Shown: positions 1 to 9,242, counted from the stretch's first letter. The stretch: 64,000 nt of DNA from Berkiella sp963803015 (GCA_963803015.1 CAWDKV010000003.1:434001-498000); one strand, 5' to 3'. Translations and numbers: made by a program. The notes: generated from the letters alone by a model not told the origin.

Positions 1-1620
1 AATAAATATAATCCTCTCATTTACCCGGTCATGGCTATAAATGGATTAACCAATCTTTATGGTCGCGCCCTGATGCAGGCATTACATTATCGAAAGACAA
101 TATTTTGCGTGATAGCACTTTTATTTGCTCTTGCTGCCTTTTTAGTCCCTAAAATAGGAATAGAGCTTTTTCCAACAGCGGATGCTGGAAATTTAACTTT
201 GAATTTAAGGCTGCCATCAGGGACCAGAATTGAAAAGACAAAAGAGTTTGCAAAAGAATTTGACCAAAAATTGCGACAATGGATTGAACCTGAAGATTTA
301 AAAATGATAGTGGTAAATGCGGGCGTATACTATGGTTATTCAGCAGCCTTTACCCCAAACTCAGGAACGATGGATTCCTTTTTTAATGTTGAATTAACAC
401 CAAACAGAAAACATACGTCTCAGTATTATGCCAAGATTATTCGAGAACATGTTGCCAAAGAATATCCCCACGTTGAAATCTCAACAGCATTGGGTGGTTT
501 GTTAACCTCTGCTTTGAGCATGGGCAGAAGAGCGCCGATTAATGTGGAAGTGCATGGGCCGGATATGAAAGAGTCTTATAAGATAGCGCAGAATTTGGTT
601 GAAAAAATTAAAAAAATGCGTGGTGCTGTCGATGTGAGAATACAAGAAAGATTTGATGCGCCCATGATCTTTATTGATATTGACAGAGAAAAAGCCATGA
701 AAGTAGGTATTGATACCACAGACATTGTTAAAAACGTGGCAAGTGCCGTCACAGGGAGCGCAACCTTTGATTCAAGTAATATATGGGTAGATCCCGCAAC
801 AGGATTTGATTATTTTCTCGGAGTGCAATATAAAGAAGCAGATATTAACTCATTTAATGCCCTCTCTAATATCTCAATAATTGGCCACGATAGAGAACGC
901 CCTGTTCCTTTGCAGAGTATCGCTACTCTGAAAAAAACCACAGGCCCCACACAACTTGATCACGTTAATCTTAAACCAGTGATAAATATCTATTTAGATG
1001 CGCAAGACAGGGATATGGGCGGGCTATCCAATGAAATTCAACAATTGATAGATGAGTCAACTCTCCCTAAAACTTATAGTGCTGTCATTCGTGGCGAAAT
1101 TGCTGAAATGAATAAATCACTTCAATCCTTAGCGGGCGGCTTTTTACTGGCGACAGTATTGGTTTATCTTATTTTAGTTATTCAATTCCGATCATTTTTA
1201 ATCCCTCTGATAATCATGGTGTCGGTGCCTTTAGGTTTAATTGGTATTGTCTTGATGTTAGTCGTGACCCACACCTATTTTTCAATTCAAGCAGCTATTG
1301 GTGCGATTTTTATGGTGGGAATTGCGGTAGCGAATGGTGTTTTATTAATTGAGTTTATGATCCACCATACTAAAGAAAATAGTCAAATCATGAAGGGGAT
1401 TGTAACAGGCGCTAAAGCGAGATTTCGTCCAATCCTCATGACATCATTAGCGGCAATTTTAGGTTTGATCCCGATGGCCATAGGATTGGGCCATGGTAGT
1501 GAAGCGAATATTCCGCTTGGCAGGTCAGTTATTGGTGGCCAATTATTATCGATGATATTAACTTTATTTGTCGTGCCAATCCTCTATTACTACGTAAGTG
1601 GAAAAAAGCATCATGAATAA
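1..1620 (+). CDS. RND efflux pump inner-membrane permease, C-terminal part (5'-truncated)
   Basis: This is the C-terminal half (about 540 residues) of an AcrB/HAE1/HME-type proton-driven RND exporter. The frame is open to base 1 with no stop, so the gene starts outside the window; the ATG at 31 is internal. Visible are a transmembrane helix near the start, a long periplasmic porter region (including IGIELFPTADAG), and a cluster of hydrophobic helices at the end containing the FMVGIAVANGVLLIEF-type RND motif and FRPILMTSLAAILGLIPMA. Full-length family members have about 1030 residues. It overlaps the TolC-like gene by 8 bp, so pump and outer-membrane channel are probably translated together. 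Substrate (drug, dye or metal) cannot be told from this part. Confidence 0.93.
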   Translation, partial: NKYNPLIYPVMAINGLTNLYGRALMQALHYRKTIFCVIALLFALAAFLVPKIGIELFPTADAGNLTLNLRLPSGTRIEKTKEFAKEFDQKLRQWIEPEDLKMIVVNAGVYYGYSAAFTPNSGTMDSFFNVELTPNRKHTSQYYAKIIREHVAKEYPHVEISTALGGLLTSALSMGRRAPINVEVHGPDMKESYKIAQNLVEKIKKMRGAVDVRIQERFDAPMIFIDIDREKAMKVGIDTTDIVKNVASAVTGSATFDSSNIWVDPATGFDYFLGVQYKEADINSFNALSNISIIGHDRERPVPLQSIATLKKTTGPTQLDHVNLKPVINIYLDAQDRDMGGLSNEIQQLIDESTLPKTYSAVIRGEIAEMNKSLQSLAGGFLLATVLVYLILVIQFRSFLIPLIIMVSVPLGLIGIVLMLVVTHTYFSIQAAIGAIFMVGIAVANGVLLIEFMIHHTKENSQIMKGIVTGAKARFRPILMTSLAAILGLIPMAIGLGHGSEANIPLGRSVIGGQLLSMILTLFVVPILYYYVSGKKHHE

Positions 1621-2875
1621 AATGATGGTTTTTATTTTGATGAGCCTTACCATATTTTTTGTCGCACCATTAAAAGCACAGCAAAGTAAAGCAGTCAGCA
1701 TCGAAGAAATATTGAGCCTGGCAGAGCAAAATAGTTATGCCATTGCAGCTTCTCACTATCAAGAGCTCGCCGCAAAAAAAGGAATCATTATTGCCAAAGC
1801 GGGATATTTCCCTGTATTAAATTTTGAGGCAATCGATAGTTGGGGCTTTCCTGGTTCCTCCAGTTGGACGGGTGTTGAAGGTTTAATGGGCTCGCCCTTT
1901 AGAAAAGATTTAGCCGGGGGTTTAGTCGCTAAGCAAATTGTTTACGATTTTGGTCGAACCAATTTTAATGTTAAAAAATCACAATATCAAACAGATTTGG
2001 CGAAGCAAAACACAAAGATCACTGCATATGAAGCAAAATTATTGGCATTGATCACCTATTATGATTGTGCGCAATATCATACCTTGGAAAGTATTTGGAG
2101 ATCTTTGAGTAAAGAGGCTACTGTTATCACCAAAGAGGTGGAACATTTCGTTAAAACAGGACAACGTTCTATTGTCGACAATTATTTATCGCAAATACAA
2201 TTAGAAGAAGCGCGGACGGCAGCCGCATTTTTTGCACAAAAAGCGAAAGGGACTAAACATGAATTAGCTGTTATCACAGGTCTAGATGAAAATTGCTTTA
2301 CTTGCGAAATATTAAATGAAAAATCACAAGGCTTAAAAGATCCAGACTTATATTCCAGTCCATTTTTAGCAAGAGCGAGAGCAGATTTAAAAATTGCGCA
2401 GGCAGAGCTTAGTAGAGAAAAAGCGGATTTAATGCCTAAGATTGTGACAGTGGCAAGCGTGGGTGGCATGGAAAATACGCATTTGGTTGGGAAGAAATAT
2501 TATTCAATAGGCCTTGGGGTCACGGTGCCCATTTATGATTTAAGTGTTGTGGGTGGGATCAAACGTGCTAAAGAAGTGGTATGTGCGAAAAATGAAGAAG
2601 TAGAAGCACAAATTCAATTTTTGCAAGAAATGAATTCTAAGTACGATACCATCATCAACTCGTCTCAAGTCAGACTTGATCATTTAAAGCATGAATTGGT
2701 GTTAGCGAAGGAAGGTTTTAAAGTTGCTAAAAAGAGATATTTTAATTTGGAAGGGCAGTTAATTGATTTGCGCGAAGCCTTTAAAGATTTGGCTAAAGCT
2801 TCTGTTGATACAGAAGACGCGTATGCCAATTTACTCAAAGGGCAGGGTTCTAAAGAACTATTAAATGGCGCTTAG
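1613..2875 (+). CDS. TolC-family outer-membrane efflux protein
   Basis: This is probably the outer-membrane channel of the tripartite RND pump encoded just upstream. The protein has about 420 residues with a signal peptide (hydrophobic stretch ending near PLKAQQ) and long alpha-helical segments with the heptad character of TolC hairpins, including an early GGLVAKQIVYDFGR region typical of the family. A GTG at 1598 is in frame, but the ATG at 1613 gives a standard signal sequence and overlaps the pump stop codon, so I prefer it. No membrane-fusion protein is seen downstream; it is probably upstream of the window. Confidence 0.9.
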   Translation: MNKMMVFILMSLTIFFVAPLKAQQSKAVSIEEILSLAEQNSYAIAASHYQELAAKKGIIIAKAGYFPVLNFEAIDSWGFPGSSSWTGVEGLMGSPFRKDLAGGLVAKQIVYDFGRTNFNVKKSQYQTDLAKQNTKITAYEAKLLALITYYDCAQYHTLESIWRSLSKEATVITKEVEHFVKTGQRSIVDNYLSQIQLEEARTAAAFFAQKAKGTKHELAVITGLDENCFTCEILNEKSQGLKDPDLYSSPFLARARADLKIAQAELSREKADLMPKIVTVASVGGMENTHLVGKKYYSIGLGVTVPIYDLSVVGGIKRAKEVVCAKNEEVEAQIQFLQEMNSKYDTIINSSQVRLDHLKHELVLAKEGFKVAKKRYFNLEGQLIDLREAFKDLAKASVDTEDAYANLLKGQGSKELLNGA

Positions 2876-2906
2876 AGAGCAACGATTAGTGGCGGTGAGT
2901 AAGAGA

Positions 2907-3905
2907 TCAATGATGCAAAAGCCAATGACAGGTCCAATAAAGAAATCCGGCAAGAGCAAAAGTAATGGGTAAGGTGAGAAGCCATGCGCCGACAATATTG
3001 CCAATCACTTTGGGTTTGACAGCAGATAAGCGTTGCGCTGAGCCTACTCCCATAATGGAAGAAGTGATGGTTTGAGTTGTACTAATTGGGATCCCCATAT
3101 GCGCGGTTAAAAATAAAATGGAGCCGCTGGTTGCTTCTGCAGTAAAGCCTTGAATGGGCTTGAGTTTCACCATTTTTGATCCAACCGTGCGGATAATACG
3201 CCAGCCACCCGCTACTGTGCCAAGGCCCATGGCAAGAGCGCAAACAAAAATAATCCACTTAGAAACTTCAAAAGGGGTTTGATAGTAAGTGGAGACGGCA
3301 AGGGCAATGATACCCATGGTTTTTTGCGCATCATTGGCGCCATGCGTAATGGCTAGATAACCAGAAGAAATGATTTGAAGCTTACTAAACCACCAGTTTA
3401 AAACTGGTAAGGCTACTTTATGGAGCAGCCAATATAAACCGACCATGACAAAATAGCCGATAACAAAACCCATAATGGGAGAGGTTAACATAGGGATGAT
3501 GACTTTGTTGGTAATACTATCCCAATGTAAGCTTTGGCTTCCTGCTGCCATGGCAGTTGCCCCCATTAAAGAGCCCATTAAAGCATGGGAAGAACTAGAA
3601 GGAAGCCCTTTATACCATGTGATGAGATTCCATAAGATGGCACTTAGCAAGGCTGAGAGTAGAACTTCAGAGTTCACGGAATGATTATCAACTAAGCCTT
3701 GACCAATGGTGGTCGCAACTTCCGTGCCAAGGAGGGCGCCAACAAAATTGAGTAGCGCACCATAAATGACAGCGACGCGAGGTGAGAGTACTTTTGTTGC
3801 GACAACTGTCGCAATAGCGTTGGCAGCATCATGAAAACCATTAATATAATCGAATATTAAAGCCAGGGCGATAATGCCAGCAAAAAGCAAAAAAGCTAAT
3901 TCCAT
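2907..3905 (-). CDS. PiT-family inorganic phosphate transporter
   Basis: This is a low-affinity inorganic phosphate permease of the PiT family (332 residues, usual for the short bacterial members). Signature segments are DYINGFHDAANAIATVVAT near the N-terminus and ITHGANDAQKTMGIIAL in the middle. These are the two duplicated GxNDAN/GANDAQ-type halves of the transporter, and about ten hydrophobic helices are apparent. It lies 15 bp downstream of a DUF47 gene on the same strand, the classic pit accessory arrangement. It is convergent with the TolC-like gene. Confidence 0.95.
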   Translation of the reverse strand: MELAFLLFAGIIALALIFDYINGFHDAANAIATVVATKVLSPRVAVIYGALLNFVGALLGTEVATTIGQGLVDNHSVNSEVLLSALLSAILWNLITWYKGLPSSSSHALMGSLMGATAMAAGSQSLHWDSITNKVIIPMLTSPIMGFVIGYFVMVGLYWLLHKVALPVLNWWFSKLQIISSGYLAITHGANDAQKTMGIIALAVSTYYQTPFEVSKWIIFVCALAMGLGTVAGGWRIIRTVGSKMVKLKPIQGFTAEATSGSILFLTAHMGIPISTTQTITSSIMGVGSAQRLSAVKPKVIGNIVGAWLLTLPITFALAGFLYWTCHWLLHH

Positions 3906-3920
3906 AAATTAACGCATACC

Positions 3921-4559
3921 CTATGAATGCTTGAGCACGATTTCGAGGATGACATTGGCGACATCTCGATGTTTGTCAACAATACTTTCCATTAAGCCGT
4001 AGACTTCTTTGCGGATTAAGATATTTTTAAAATCATTTTCATATTGATACAAATCTACCGTTAATTGATTGAGCAGGTTATCAGTATTGGCTTCAATATT
4101 ATGAATTAAGGCATATTTATCATGAATAGATTTGGTATCTTTGAGTTTTTTGAGGCCTTTTACCATGGCATGGATGACATCTGACGCTTCAACCATATTG
4201 CTGGTAAGTTTAAAAAAATCATTTTGATAGGGGCGTAATTTAAATGAAATAATTCGTTCTTGCGTTTTCTCACAGATTTTATGAATTTTATACAGCCCAC
4301 GTGATAAACGATGAATATCTTCATGATCGAAGGGCGTCATTAAGGTGCGACAAAGCCGCTCTGTAATTTCATAAGTGATTTCTTTAGATTTATGTTTAGC
4401 GGTTTCCACTTCACGCGAAAGTTTAAATGCAACATCTCTATCATCTTCTACGGCGAGATCTTTCAATAAATGAATAGATTTGTTGCACAACTCACTTGTT
4501 TGGCAAAGCAACTCGTAGAATTTATTTTCTTTGGGAAGCAAATTAATGCCCAAAAACAT
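3921..4559 (-). CDS. DUF47 / PhoU-like phosphate-transport accessory protein
   Basis: This 212-residue, almost wholly helical cytoplasmic protein belongs to the DUF47 (TIGR00153) family, distant relatives of PhoU. Support comes from length, the opening MFLGINLLPKENKFYELL, an alternating charged helix pattern, and position directly before the PiT permease. Family members are thought to modulate PiT transport or phosphate signalling. The gene is the first of a two-gene operon. Confidence 0.9.
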   Translation of the reverse strand: MFLGINLLPKENKFYELLCQTSELCNKSIHLLKDLAVEDDRDVAFKLSREVETAKHKSKEITYEITERLCRTLMTPFDHEDIHRLSRGLYKIHKICEKTQERIISFKLRPYQNDFFKLTSNMVEASDVIHAMVKGLKKLKDTKSIHDKYALIHNIEANTDNLLNQLTVDLYQYENDFKNILIRKEVYGLMESIVDKHRDVANVILEIVLKHS

Positions 4560-4653
4560 AAAGTTAATCCTCTAACATTCTTGTGTCTCTTAAGATGAGC
4601 GAAGTATGGCGGGAACTCTGTTTGGATACAAGCCAGTTTTGAAAAAGAGCGCT

Positions 4654-5136
4654 TTACCAATAAGGAGAAGGCGGCAGGTTCTGCAAATATTCCCTCAGGC
4701 GCTCTCGTGTGCAATCTGTTGTTTCTAAAGGTAATTTATCGACATCAAACCATCCGATCTGTTTAATTTCATGTGGGCAGGGGGCAGAGAGGGCGACCGG
4801 GGTAAAATTTTTGACAATAAAGAGCACAGGATAATCTCGTGCACCACAAATTTGGTGGGTATAAAGGGCAAAAAGAGCGGGATCTGTGGCCAAAATGCCG
4901 GTTTCTTCCTTGAGCTCTCGGATGACAGCCTGGGCAGGTGTTTCTTGCCCAGAAACGCCGCCGCCTGGAAAATGCCAACCGGTAATATAAGTGTGCTCAA
5001 CCAGTAAAACTTGATTGTGCTCGTTGATGACCAGTGCTTTAACCCCGAGGGTAGAAAAGCTAAACAGGCGCTGTAAAGCGCGCCTGCTTTTAGCCAATAA
5101 AAAATAGAGCTTCGCCCAATTTATATAGGTTTGCAT
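4654..5136 (-). CDS. NUDIX hydrolase
   Basis: This 160-residue protein is a NUDIX-superfamily pyrophosphohydrolase. A full NUDIX box (G-x5-E-x7-REU-x-EE-x-GU) lies at about residues 59-81, reading GGGVSGQETPAQAV then IRELKEETGI, with the metal-binding glutamates present. A short N-terminal extension precedes the domain. The substrate (modified nucleotide, dinucleotide or sugar nucleotide) cannot be deduced. Its start overlaps the end of the upstream orphan gene by 16 bp, suggesting co-transcription. Confidence 0.92.
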   Translation of the reverse strand: MQTYINWAKLYFLLAKSRRALQRLFSFSTLGVKALVINEHNQVLLVEHTYITGWHFPGGGVSGQETPAQAVIRELKEETGILATDPALFALYTHQICGARDYPVLFIVKNFTPVALSAPCPHEIKQIGWFDVDKLPLETTDCTRERLREYLQNLPPSPYW

Positions 5137-5891
5137 TTACGTGGTAAGGATATTCTGGGTTGCGGTAAATCAAAGTGACTTATCTCAGGGAAAGCTTTTA
5201 CGAGTTCTGCACTTAAGATCCCGCTTTGCTTTTTGATTTTAGGATGACTATGCGCTTGAAGACGTTTTTGTAAGATAAGCGCTTGTTGATAATAAGAATC
5301 TTGAAAAGTTGCTAACACGGCTTCATCCCTGGGTGCATCGGCTGCTTTTTTCATCTGTGAGGCAAATTTATCGAGTGTGTTGACTCCGGCAATAATGTCA
5401 CAGACTTTAAAGAGAGAAGTAAATTGCGCGCGATTTTTTCTGCTATAAGCACTCACCACATCAATCGCTAATTGATCTCGCGCTCCAGCAGCGTTAATCG
5501 CCGGATAAGCCGCTTGAATAAAATCAATGGTGCGACTCTTTTCTGGATCATCTGCTAAGGAAGGCTGGCCTTGGTATTTTGCATCTTGTTTTAAAGTAGC
5601 AATTTCATCCGCAAAAGCTAAGTTTACTGTTGGCCATTTTTTATTAATATACTTTGTCACTACTCTTGTAATATTTTCTAAGATAAAGGGTTCGATTAAA
5701 GGGAGCGGCTCTGCAGACGCTACTGCTTGTGCGGGAACACCTGCAAAGAGAACGGGTTGCGGGCCATTGGGCTCAGGAAGGTAATCTTGTTTCAAGAGTG
5801 GGTCTGGTTCGGCTTCAGGTTCAGGGTGAAAGCCGTTAAGGCCATTTTTGGGTTTACTCAATCCTAGCATTTGAGAGAAAAACGTTAACAT
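5121..5891 (-). CDS. Hypothetical protein, Pro-rich N-terminus
   Basis: I do not recognise this 256-residue protein. It starts with a short hydrophobic stretch, then a proline/glutamate-rich, probably disordered section (about residues 20-65), then a mostly helical, soluble-looking domain. There is no signal peptide and no clear transmembrane helix. It is first in a two-gene unit with the NUDIX hydrolase. The ATG at 5891 is taken because no better start is evident. A role as a secreted effector is possible but nothing in the sequence proves it. Confidence 0.7.
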   Translation of the reverse strand: MLTFFSQMLGLSKPKNGLNGFHPEPEAEPDPLLKQDYLPEPNGPQPVLFAGVPAQAVASAEPLPLIEPFILENITRVVTKYINKKWPTVNLAFADEIATLKQDAKYQGQPSLADDPEKSRTIDFIQAAYPAINAAGARDQLAIDVVSAYSRKNRAQFTSLFKVCDIIAGVNTLDKFASQMKKAADAPRDEAVLATFQDSYYQQALILQKRLQAHSHPKIKKQSGILSAELVKAFPEISHFDLPQPRISLPRKCKPI

Positions 5892-5949
5892 TACTACACT
5901 ATCCTTATGTTAATACTACACTACTCGCACTTAGTCTTCGTAAATGAAC

Positions 5950-5964
5950 ATGAGGTGTCCTCAT
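5950..5964. other. Small hairpin in a divergent intergenic region
   Basis: A perfect 6-bp stem (ATGAGG/CCTCAT) with a 3-nt loop sits in the spacer between two divergent genes. An alternative wider stem pairs GTAAATGA (5940-5947) with TCATTTAC (5961-5968). Function is unknown; it could be a repressor site. Confidence 0.4.
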
Positions 5965-6064
5965 TTACTTCTGCGAGAGGGCATTCTAACTGGAACCCAA
6001 TACGCGCGCAATCAGCATTCACCTAAATAACTTTTCAATTAAAGTAGGAGCGAGCTATTTTCAT

Positions 6065-6102
6065 TCAGGGTAAATTTTGTTAGTTTAAAAAATTTGCCCT
6101 GA
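6065..6102 (+). promoter_or_regulatory. Long 5' UTR hairpin before the aromatic amino-acid permease
   Basis: Two 14-nt arms (6065-6078 and 6089-6102) pair perfectly except for one G-U pair, leaving a 10-nt loop. The hairpin ends about 8 nt before the GGAG ribosome-binding site of the permease gene. There is no U-tract after the stem, so it is not a simple intrinsic terminator. Its position suggests control of translation or mRNA stability, or a dyad protein-binding site. Confidence 0.5.
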
Positions 6103-6123
6103 AGGCCGTAGAGGAGTTTGATC

Positions 6124-7341
6124 TTGAGCACCCATAACCTGAGCAGAATATTTGGGGGCACGATGTTGGTTTCGGGAACCTGCATCGGTGCTGGCATGTT
6201 AGGCTTACCTATCGCGACTGCGGCAACTGGCTATTATCCCTCTTTTGTCGCATTTTTGATCTGTTGGGCGATGATGTTATTAACCGCCTTTTATATGCTG
6301 GAAGTCTCCCTTTGGTACCCGGAAGAAACAAACCTTATTACCATGGCACGCTCTACGCTTGGTCGAAAAGGAGAATGGATAGCTTGGGGTTGTTATGTGC
6401 TTTTTTTATATGCTCTGATGACCGCTTATACTTCAGGCGCTGCGGGTATTATTGAAGAATTTCTAATTAGAATTCGATTAGAAGCTATTCCAAGTCTTTG
6501 GGTGATGGTCGTTCTTTTTGCTGCCATTGTTTATATGGGAACGATTTGGGTAGATTGGGCCAATCGTTTTTTTATGGTGTGCCTCGTAACAACTTATCTC
6601 GCTCTGGTTTTGAGCACGTTACCGAAAGTAGATCCTTCGATGTTAGGAATGGGAGACATCAAATATTTATGGACAATTTGGCCACTTTTAGTCACCTCTT
6701 TTGGTTTTCATTTGCTTATTCCCAGTTTGAAAAACTACATGCATAGTGATGTCAGTGGTTTGCGTTGGGCCATTTTTATGGGAAGCTTGTTGTCATTAAT
6801 CGTGTATCTTTTATGGGAAATTCTTGTACTTGGCACCGTGCCTATAGCCGGAGAGAACGGGCTGATTAGTATGCTTAGCATCGATAAACCGGTTGTCGCT
6901 TTGATACATGCTTTAAGTGTAAAGGCGCAAAATCAAGCAGTGACTGTTTTTTGTCGGGTGTTTAGTTTGTTTGCTATTTTGACTTCTTTTATCGGGGTAG
7001 CGCTCGGTATGTTTGATTTTTTTGCTGATGGTTTTAAAATCCCTAAAACGGTAAAAGGTAAATTTTTCTTAGCGCTGCTGACATTTTTGCCGCCAGCGCT
7101 TTTTGCTGCCACTTATCCAGCAGTTTTTTTACTCGCTTTGCGTTACGCTGGCGTTTTTGCTGCCATTTTATTAATTATTTACCCCGCACTAATGGTGTGG
7201 AATGGGCGTTATCAAAGAAAAGTGGCGACAGGCTATCGCGTTTGGGGGGGGAAAGGGCTTGTGATAGTGGTCTTGTTATTTGGTTTAGGAGTAATCGTAT
7301 TAGAAGTATTGCATCACCTGGAACATATCCCCACCCCGTAA
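6124..7341 (+). CDS. Aromatic amino-acid permease (TyrP/Mtr, HAAAP family)
   Basis: This inner-membrane transporter of about 405 residues has about 11 hydrophobic helices and the family opening GGTMLVSGTCIGAGMLGLPI, typical of the hydroxy/aromatic amino acid permeases TyrP and Mtr. Two TTG codons (6118, 6124) are possible; the one at 6124 is 7 nt from the GAGGAG ribosome-binding site and is preferred, while 6118 is too close. The next gene, a pterin dehydratase, begins 12 bp downstream, which fits a link to aromatic amino-acid metabolism. Whether tyrosine or tryptophan is carried cannot be decided. Confidence 0.9.
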   Translation: MSTHNLSRIFGGTMLVSGTCIGAGMLGLPIATAATGYYPSFVAFLICWAMMLLTAFYMLEVSLWYPEETNLITMARSTLGRKGEWIAWGCYVLFLYALMTAYTSGAAGIIEEFLIRIRLEAIPSLWVMVVLFAAIVYMGTIWVDWANRFFMVCLVTTYLALVLSTLPKVDPSMLGMGDIKYLWTIWPLLVTSFGFHLLIPSLKNYMHSDVSGLRWAIFMGSLLSLIVYLLWEILVLGTVPIAGENGLISMLSIDKPVVALIHALSVKAQNQAVTVFCRVFSLFAILTSFIGVALGMFDFFADGFKIPKTVKGKFFLALLTFLPPALFAATYPAVFLLALRYAGVFAAILLIIYPALMVWNGRYQRKVATGYRVWGGKGLVIVVLLFGLGVIVLEVLHHLEHIPTP

Positions 7342-7353
7342 AGGAGAATGAAA

Positions 7354-7686
7354 ATGAAAGATTTTCTGCAAAAGCATTGTAAAGCTTGTGAGGGTGGCGT
7401 TTCCCCCTTGTCGCCCACCCAAGCAAAAGAATTATTGCAATACATACCTGAGTGGACGCTCAACGAAACGGCAACAAAAATTCAACGCGTTTTCTCTTTT
7501 AAGAATTATTACCACACAATGGCCTTTGTGAATGCTCTCGCTTTCATTTCTCACGCTGAAAATCATCATCCCGATTTAGAAGTCTCTTATAATCGTTGTG
7601 TGATGCATTACACCACACATGCTATTAATGGTTTGTCAGAAAATGATTTTATTTGTGCCGCTAAAGTGGATGCTTTATTAAAATAA
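7354..7686 (+). CDS. phhB: Pterin-4a-carbinolamine dehydratase
   Basis: This protein of about 110 residues recycles tetrahydrobiopterin/tetrahydropterin cofactor by dehydrating 4a-hydroxy-tetrahydropterin, normally beside phenylalanine hydroxylase. The PCD motif is clear (HAENHHPDLEVSYNRC followed by a histidine in TTHAINGLSENDF). The ATG at 7354 lies 7 nt after the AAGGAG site and is preferred over the in-frame ATG at 7348. No phenylalanine hydroxylase is visible here. The gene probably forms an operon with the aromatic amino-acid permease. Confidence 0.93.
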   Translation: MKDFLQKHCKACEGGVSPLSPTQAKELLQYIPEWTLNETATKIQRVFSFKNYYHTMAFVNALAFISHAENHHPDLEVSYNRCVMHYTTHAINGLSENDFICAAKVDALLK

Positions 7687-7843
7687 AGCCATTCAACTAA
7701 AAATGGCTGTATAAAAGAACGCTTGCTCCCGCATTTGGCAGAAAATTCAAGCAATTTGGCTTGTAGATTTAGTCAAAGTTAATTTTATGCATTATCCTCT
7801 AAAAGGAAGGAATGCATTCTATTTTAAGTAGGGAGACTTAATT

Positions 7844-8173
7844 ATGAAATTTATCGCGACAGTTTTAGGAGTTTTGTTAATTATTTTTGGCACGATGTTG
7901 ATTCCGTTTCCAGACTATTACAACTTTCAAAACCAATCTATCTCCATCGATATCAAAAAGCATGTTGGGGAAGAGAAAGCGAATGTTAAGGCTGAAGAAG
8001 CTACTAAAGAAGCAACGACGCCAGGTGAAACTGAGAAGAAAAGCGATATTTTAGTGAAAACTGAGCACAAAAAAGGTGAAGTGATTAGTGTTAGTTTAGA
8101 TCCTATTATTGGCGTGTTATCTGTTTTAGTGGGAATTATTCTTGTCTTTATGGGCCGAAAAACATACCCATAA
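7844..8173 (+). CDS. Small two-helix membrane protein of unknown function
   Basis: This is a 109-residue protein with a hydrophobic helix at each end (about residues 3-21 and 85-103), separated by a very acidic/lysine-rich soluble segment rich in E, K, T and A. A good ribosome-binding site (AGGGAG) precedes the ATG, and an intrinsic terminator follows 20 bp after the stop, so it is a single-gene unit. I do not recognise the family. Confidence 0.75.
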   Translation: MKFIATVLGVLLIIFGTMLIPFPDYYNFQNQSISIDIKKHVGEEKANVKAEEATKEATTPGETEKKSDILVKTEHKKGEVISVSLDPIIGVLSVLVGIILVFMGRKTYP

Positions 8174-8192
8174 AACTTATTTCTCATGATTT

Positions 8193-8225
8193 AAAAGCCC
8201 AGTGCGTTAGCCTGGGCTTTTTTTT
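8193..8225 (+). terminator. Intrinsic terminator
   Basis: A 10-bp stem (AAAAGCCCAG pairing with CTGGGCTTTT) with a 9-nt loop runs into a U-tract. It ends the transcript of the small two-helix membrane protein. Confidence 0.9.
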
Positions 8226-8293
8226 ATTGAAAACATTGTCGGTTTTCATTTACGCTACTCCTTTCTAGGATTAATCATGGAAGGCAGTTAACT

Positions 8294-9205
8294 ATGAAAG
8301 CTATCTTTACAGTCTCAGGTTTTATTAAGCTCCCAGGTAAAACCATTCCCTACGCCAAACAGCAAAACGAAATGATAGTCAATGAAAGATCAATAGATGC
8401 TGATATTGTATCGTTTGCCTCATTCGTACCTAGTTTCCCTCTCAAAGAGGCGCTGTTAATTGATGAGTACCAGAAAGAGGTAAGAATTGAAGGGGAGATA
8501 ACCAATGAGTTGAGTTTTCAAGTTGTCGCTATTTTAAATGCGAAAGGATTTACGCAATTAGATCTCTCTAATTGTATTTTTTCAGATGATGCGGTTGCTA
8601 GTGAAGTATTAATAAGCGTTTTAGATTCGTTAAAAACAAATTTTGAAGTGTTAGAAATTAAATTACCGCTGAATAGACAGCTCAAAGATGCAGAACAAGA
8701 CAAGCTTAATGAATGCTTATTACGTAATAAATCGATGAGAAAGATTATGCCTTGGTATAGTAATCCCATACAAAATGCCTCTCCTGCTAAATTACTGCTG
8801 TCTTTTACCGTAGGCGCTTTTTTGGGTAGCTGGATTGGATTAGGAGTGATTTCTCTATTTCTTCTCACTTCACTTTACATGTTGACTGCTGCCCTGGTAA
8901 CCGATCAGAAAGAAAAAAATCTTCGCGCTGCATGGTTGCGAGATAAGTATTTTCCCGACGAAAAAAGTGATGCAGAAAAAAATGCAATATTGCTTGGAAA
9001 AAAATCGCGAGCAGATTGGAGAAGCTTTTTCGAAACACTGTCCCCTACAAAAGAAAACAGTGAAGCTTGCCGACATTATCCTGCCTATCTTGTTGGAGCC
9101 GTACAAGCAGAGATGGATAAAAAGCGGCCTCTGAGCGCCCTACCTGCGCCGGTGGTTGATGTTGAAAATCCTGAAGCTAATAGGGCCGCTGTGGCACCTA
9201 AATAA
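8294..9205 (+). CDS. Hypothetical protein with a central membrane hairpin
   Basis: I do not recognise this 303-residue protein. The N-terminal 150 residues are soluble and contain one leucine-rich-repeat-like stretch (FTQLDLSNCIFSDDAV). About residues 160-195 form a strongly hydrophobic segment long enough for two membrane helices. A soluble, charged C-terminal part ends in a proline/alanine-rich tail. Such an architecture (soluble, membrane hairpin, soluble tail) occurs in membrane-inserted effectors of intracellular bacteria, but that reading is inference only. Confidence 0.7.
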   Translation: MKAIFTVSGFIKLPGKTIPYAKQQNEMIVNERSIDADIVSFASFVPSFPLKEALLIDEYQKEVRIEGEITNELSFQVVAILNAKGFTQLDLSNCIFSDDAVASEVLISVLDSLKTNFEVLEIKLPLNRQLKDAEQDKLNECLLRNKSMRKIMPWYSNPIQNASPAKLLLSFTVGAFLGSWIGLGVISLFLLTSLYMLTAALVTDQKEKNLRAAWLRDKYFPDEKSDAEKNAILLGKKSRADWRSFFETLSPTKENSEACRHYPAYLVGAVQAEMDKKRPLSALPAPVVDVENPEANRAAVAPK

Positions 9206-9211
9206 AATAGT

Positions 9212-9242
9212 GCAGGCTGGTGTCAACACGATGTCAGCCTGC
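9212..9242 (+). terminator. Possible weak terminator hairpin
   Basis: Eight-bp arms GCAGGCTG and CAGCCTGC enclose a 15-nt loop shortly after a stop codon. The following T-run is poor, so termination is uncertain. Confidence 0.45.

Noticed and set aside
4725..5007. Frames overlapping the NUDIX gene
   Set aside because: Shadow frames; the NUDIX box is intact in the chosen frame.
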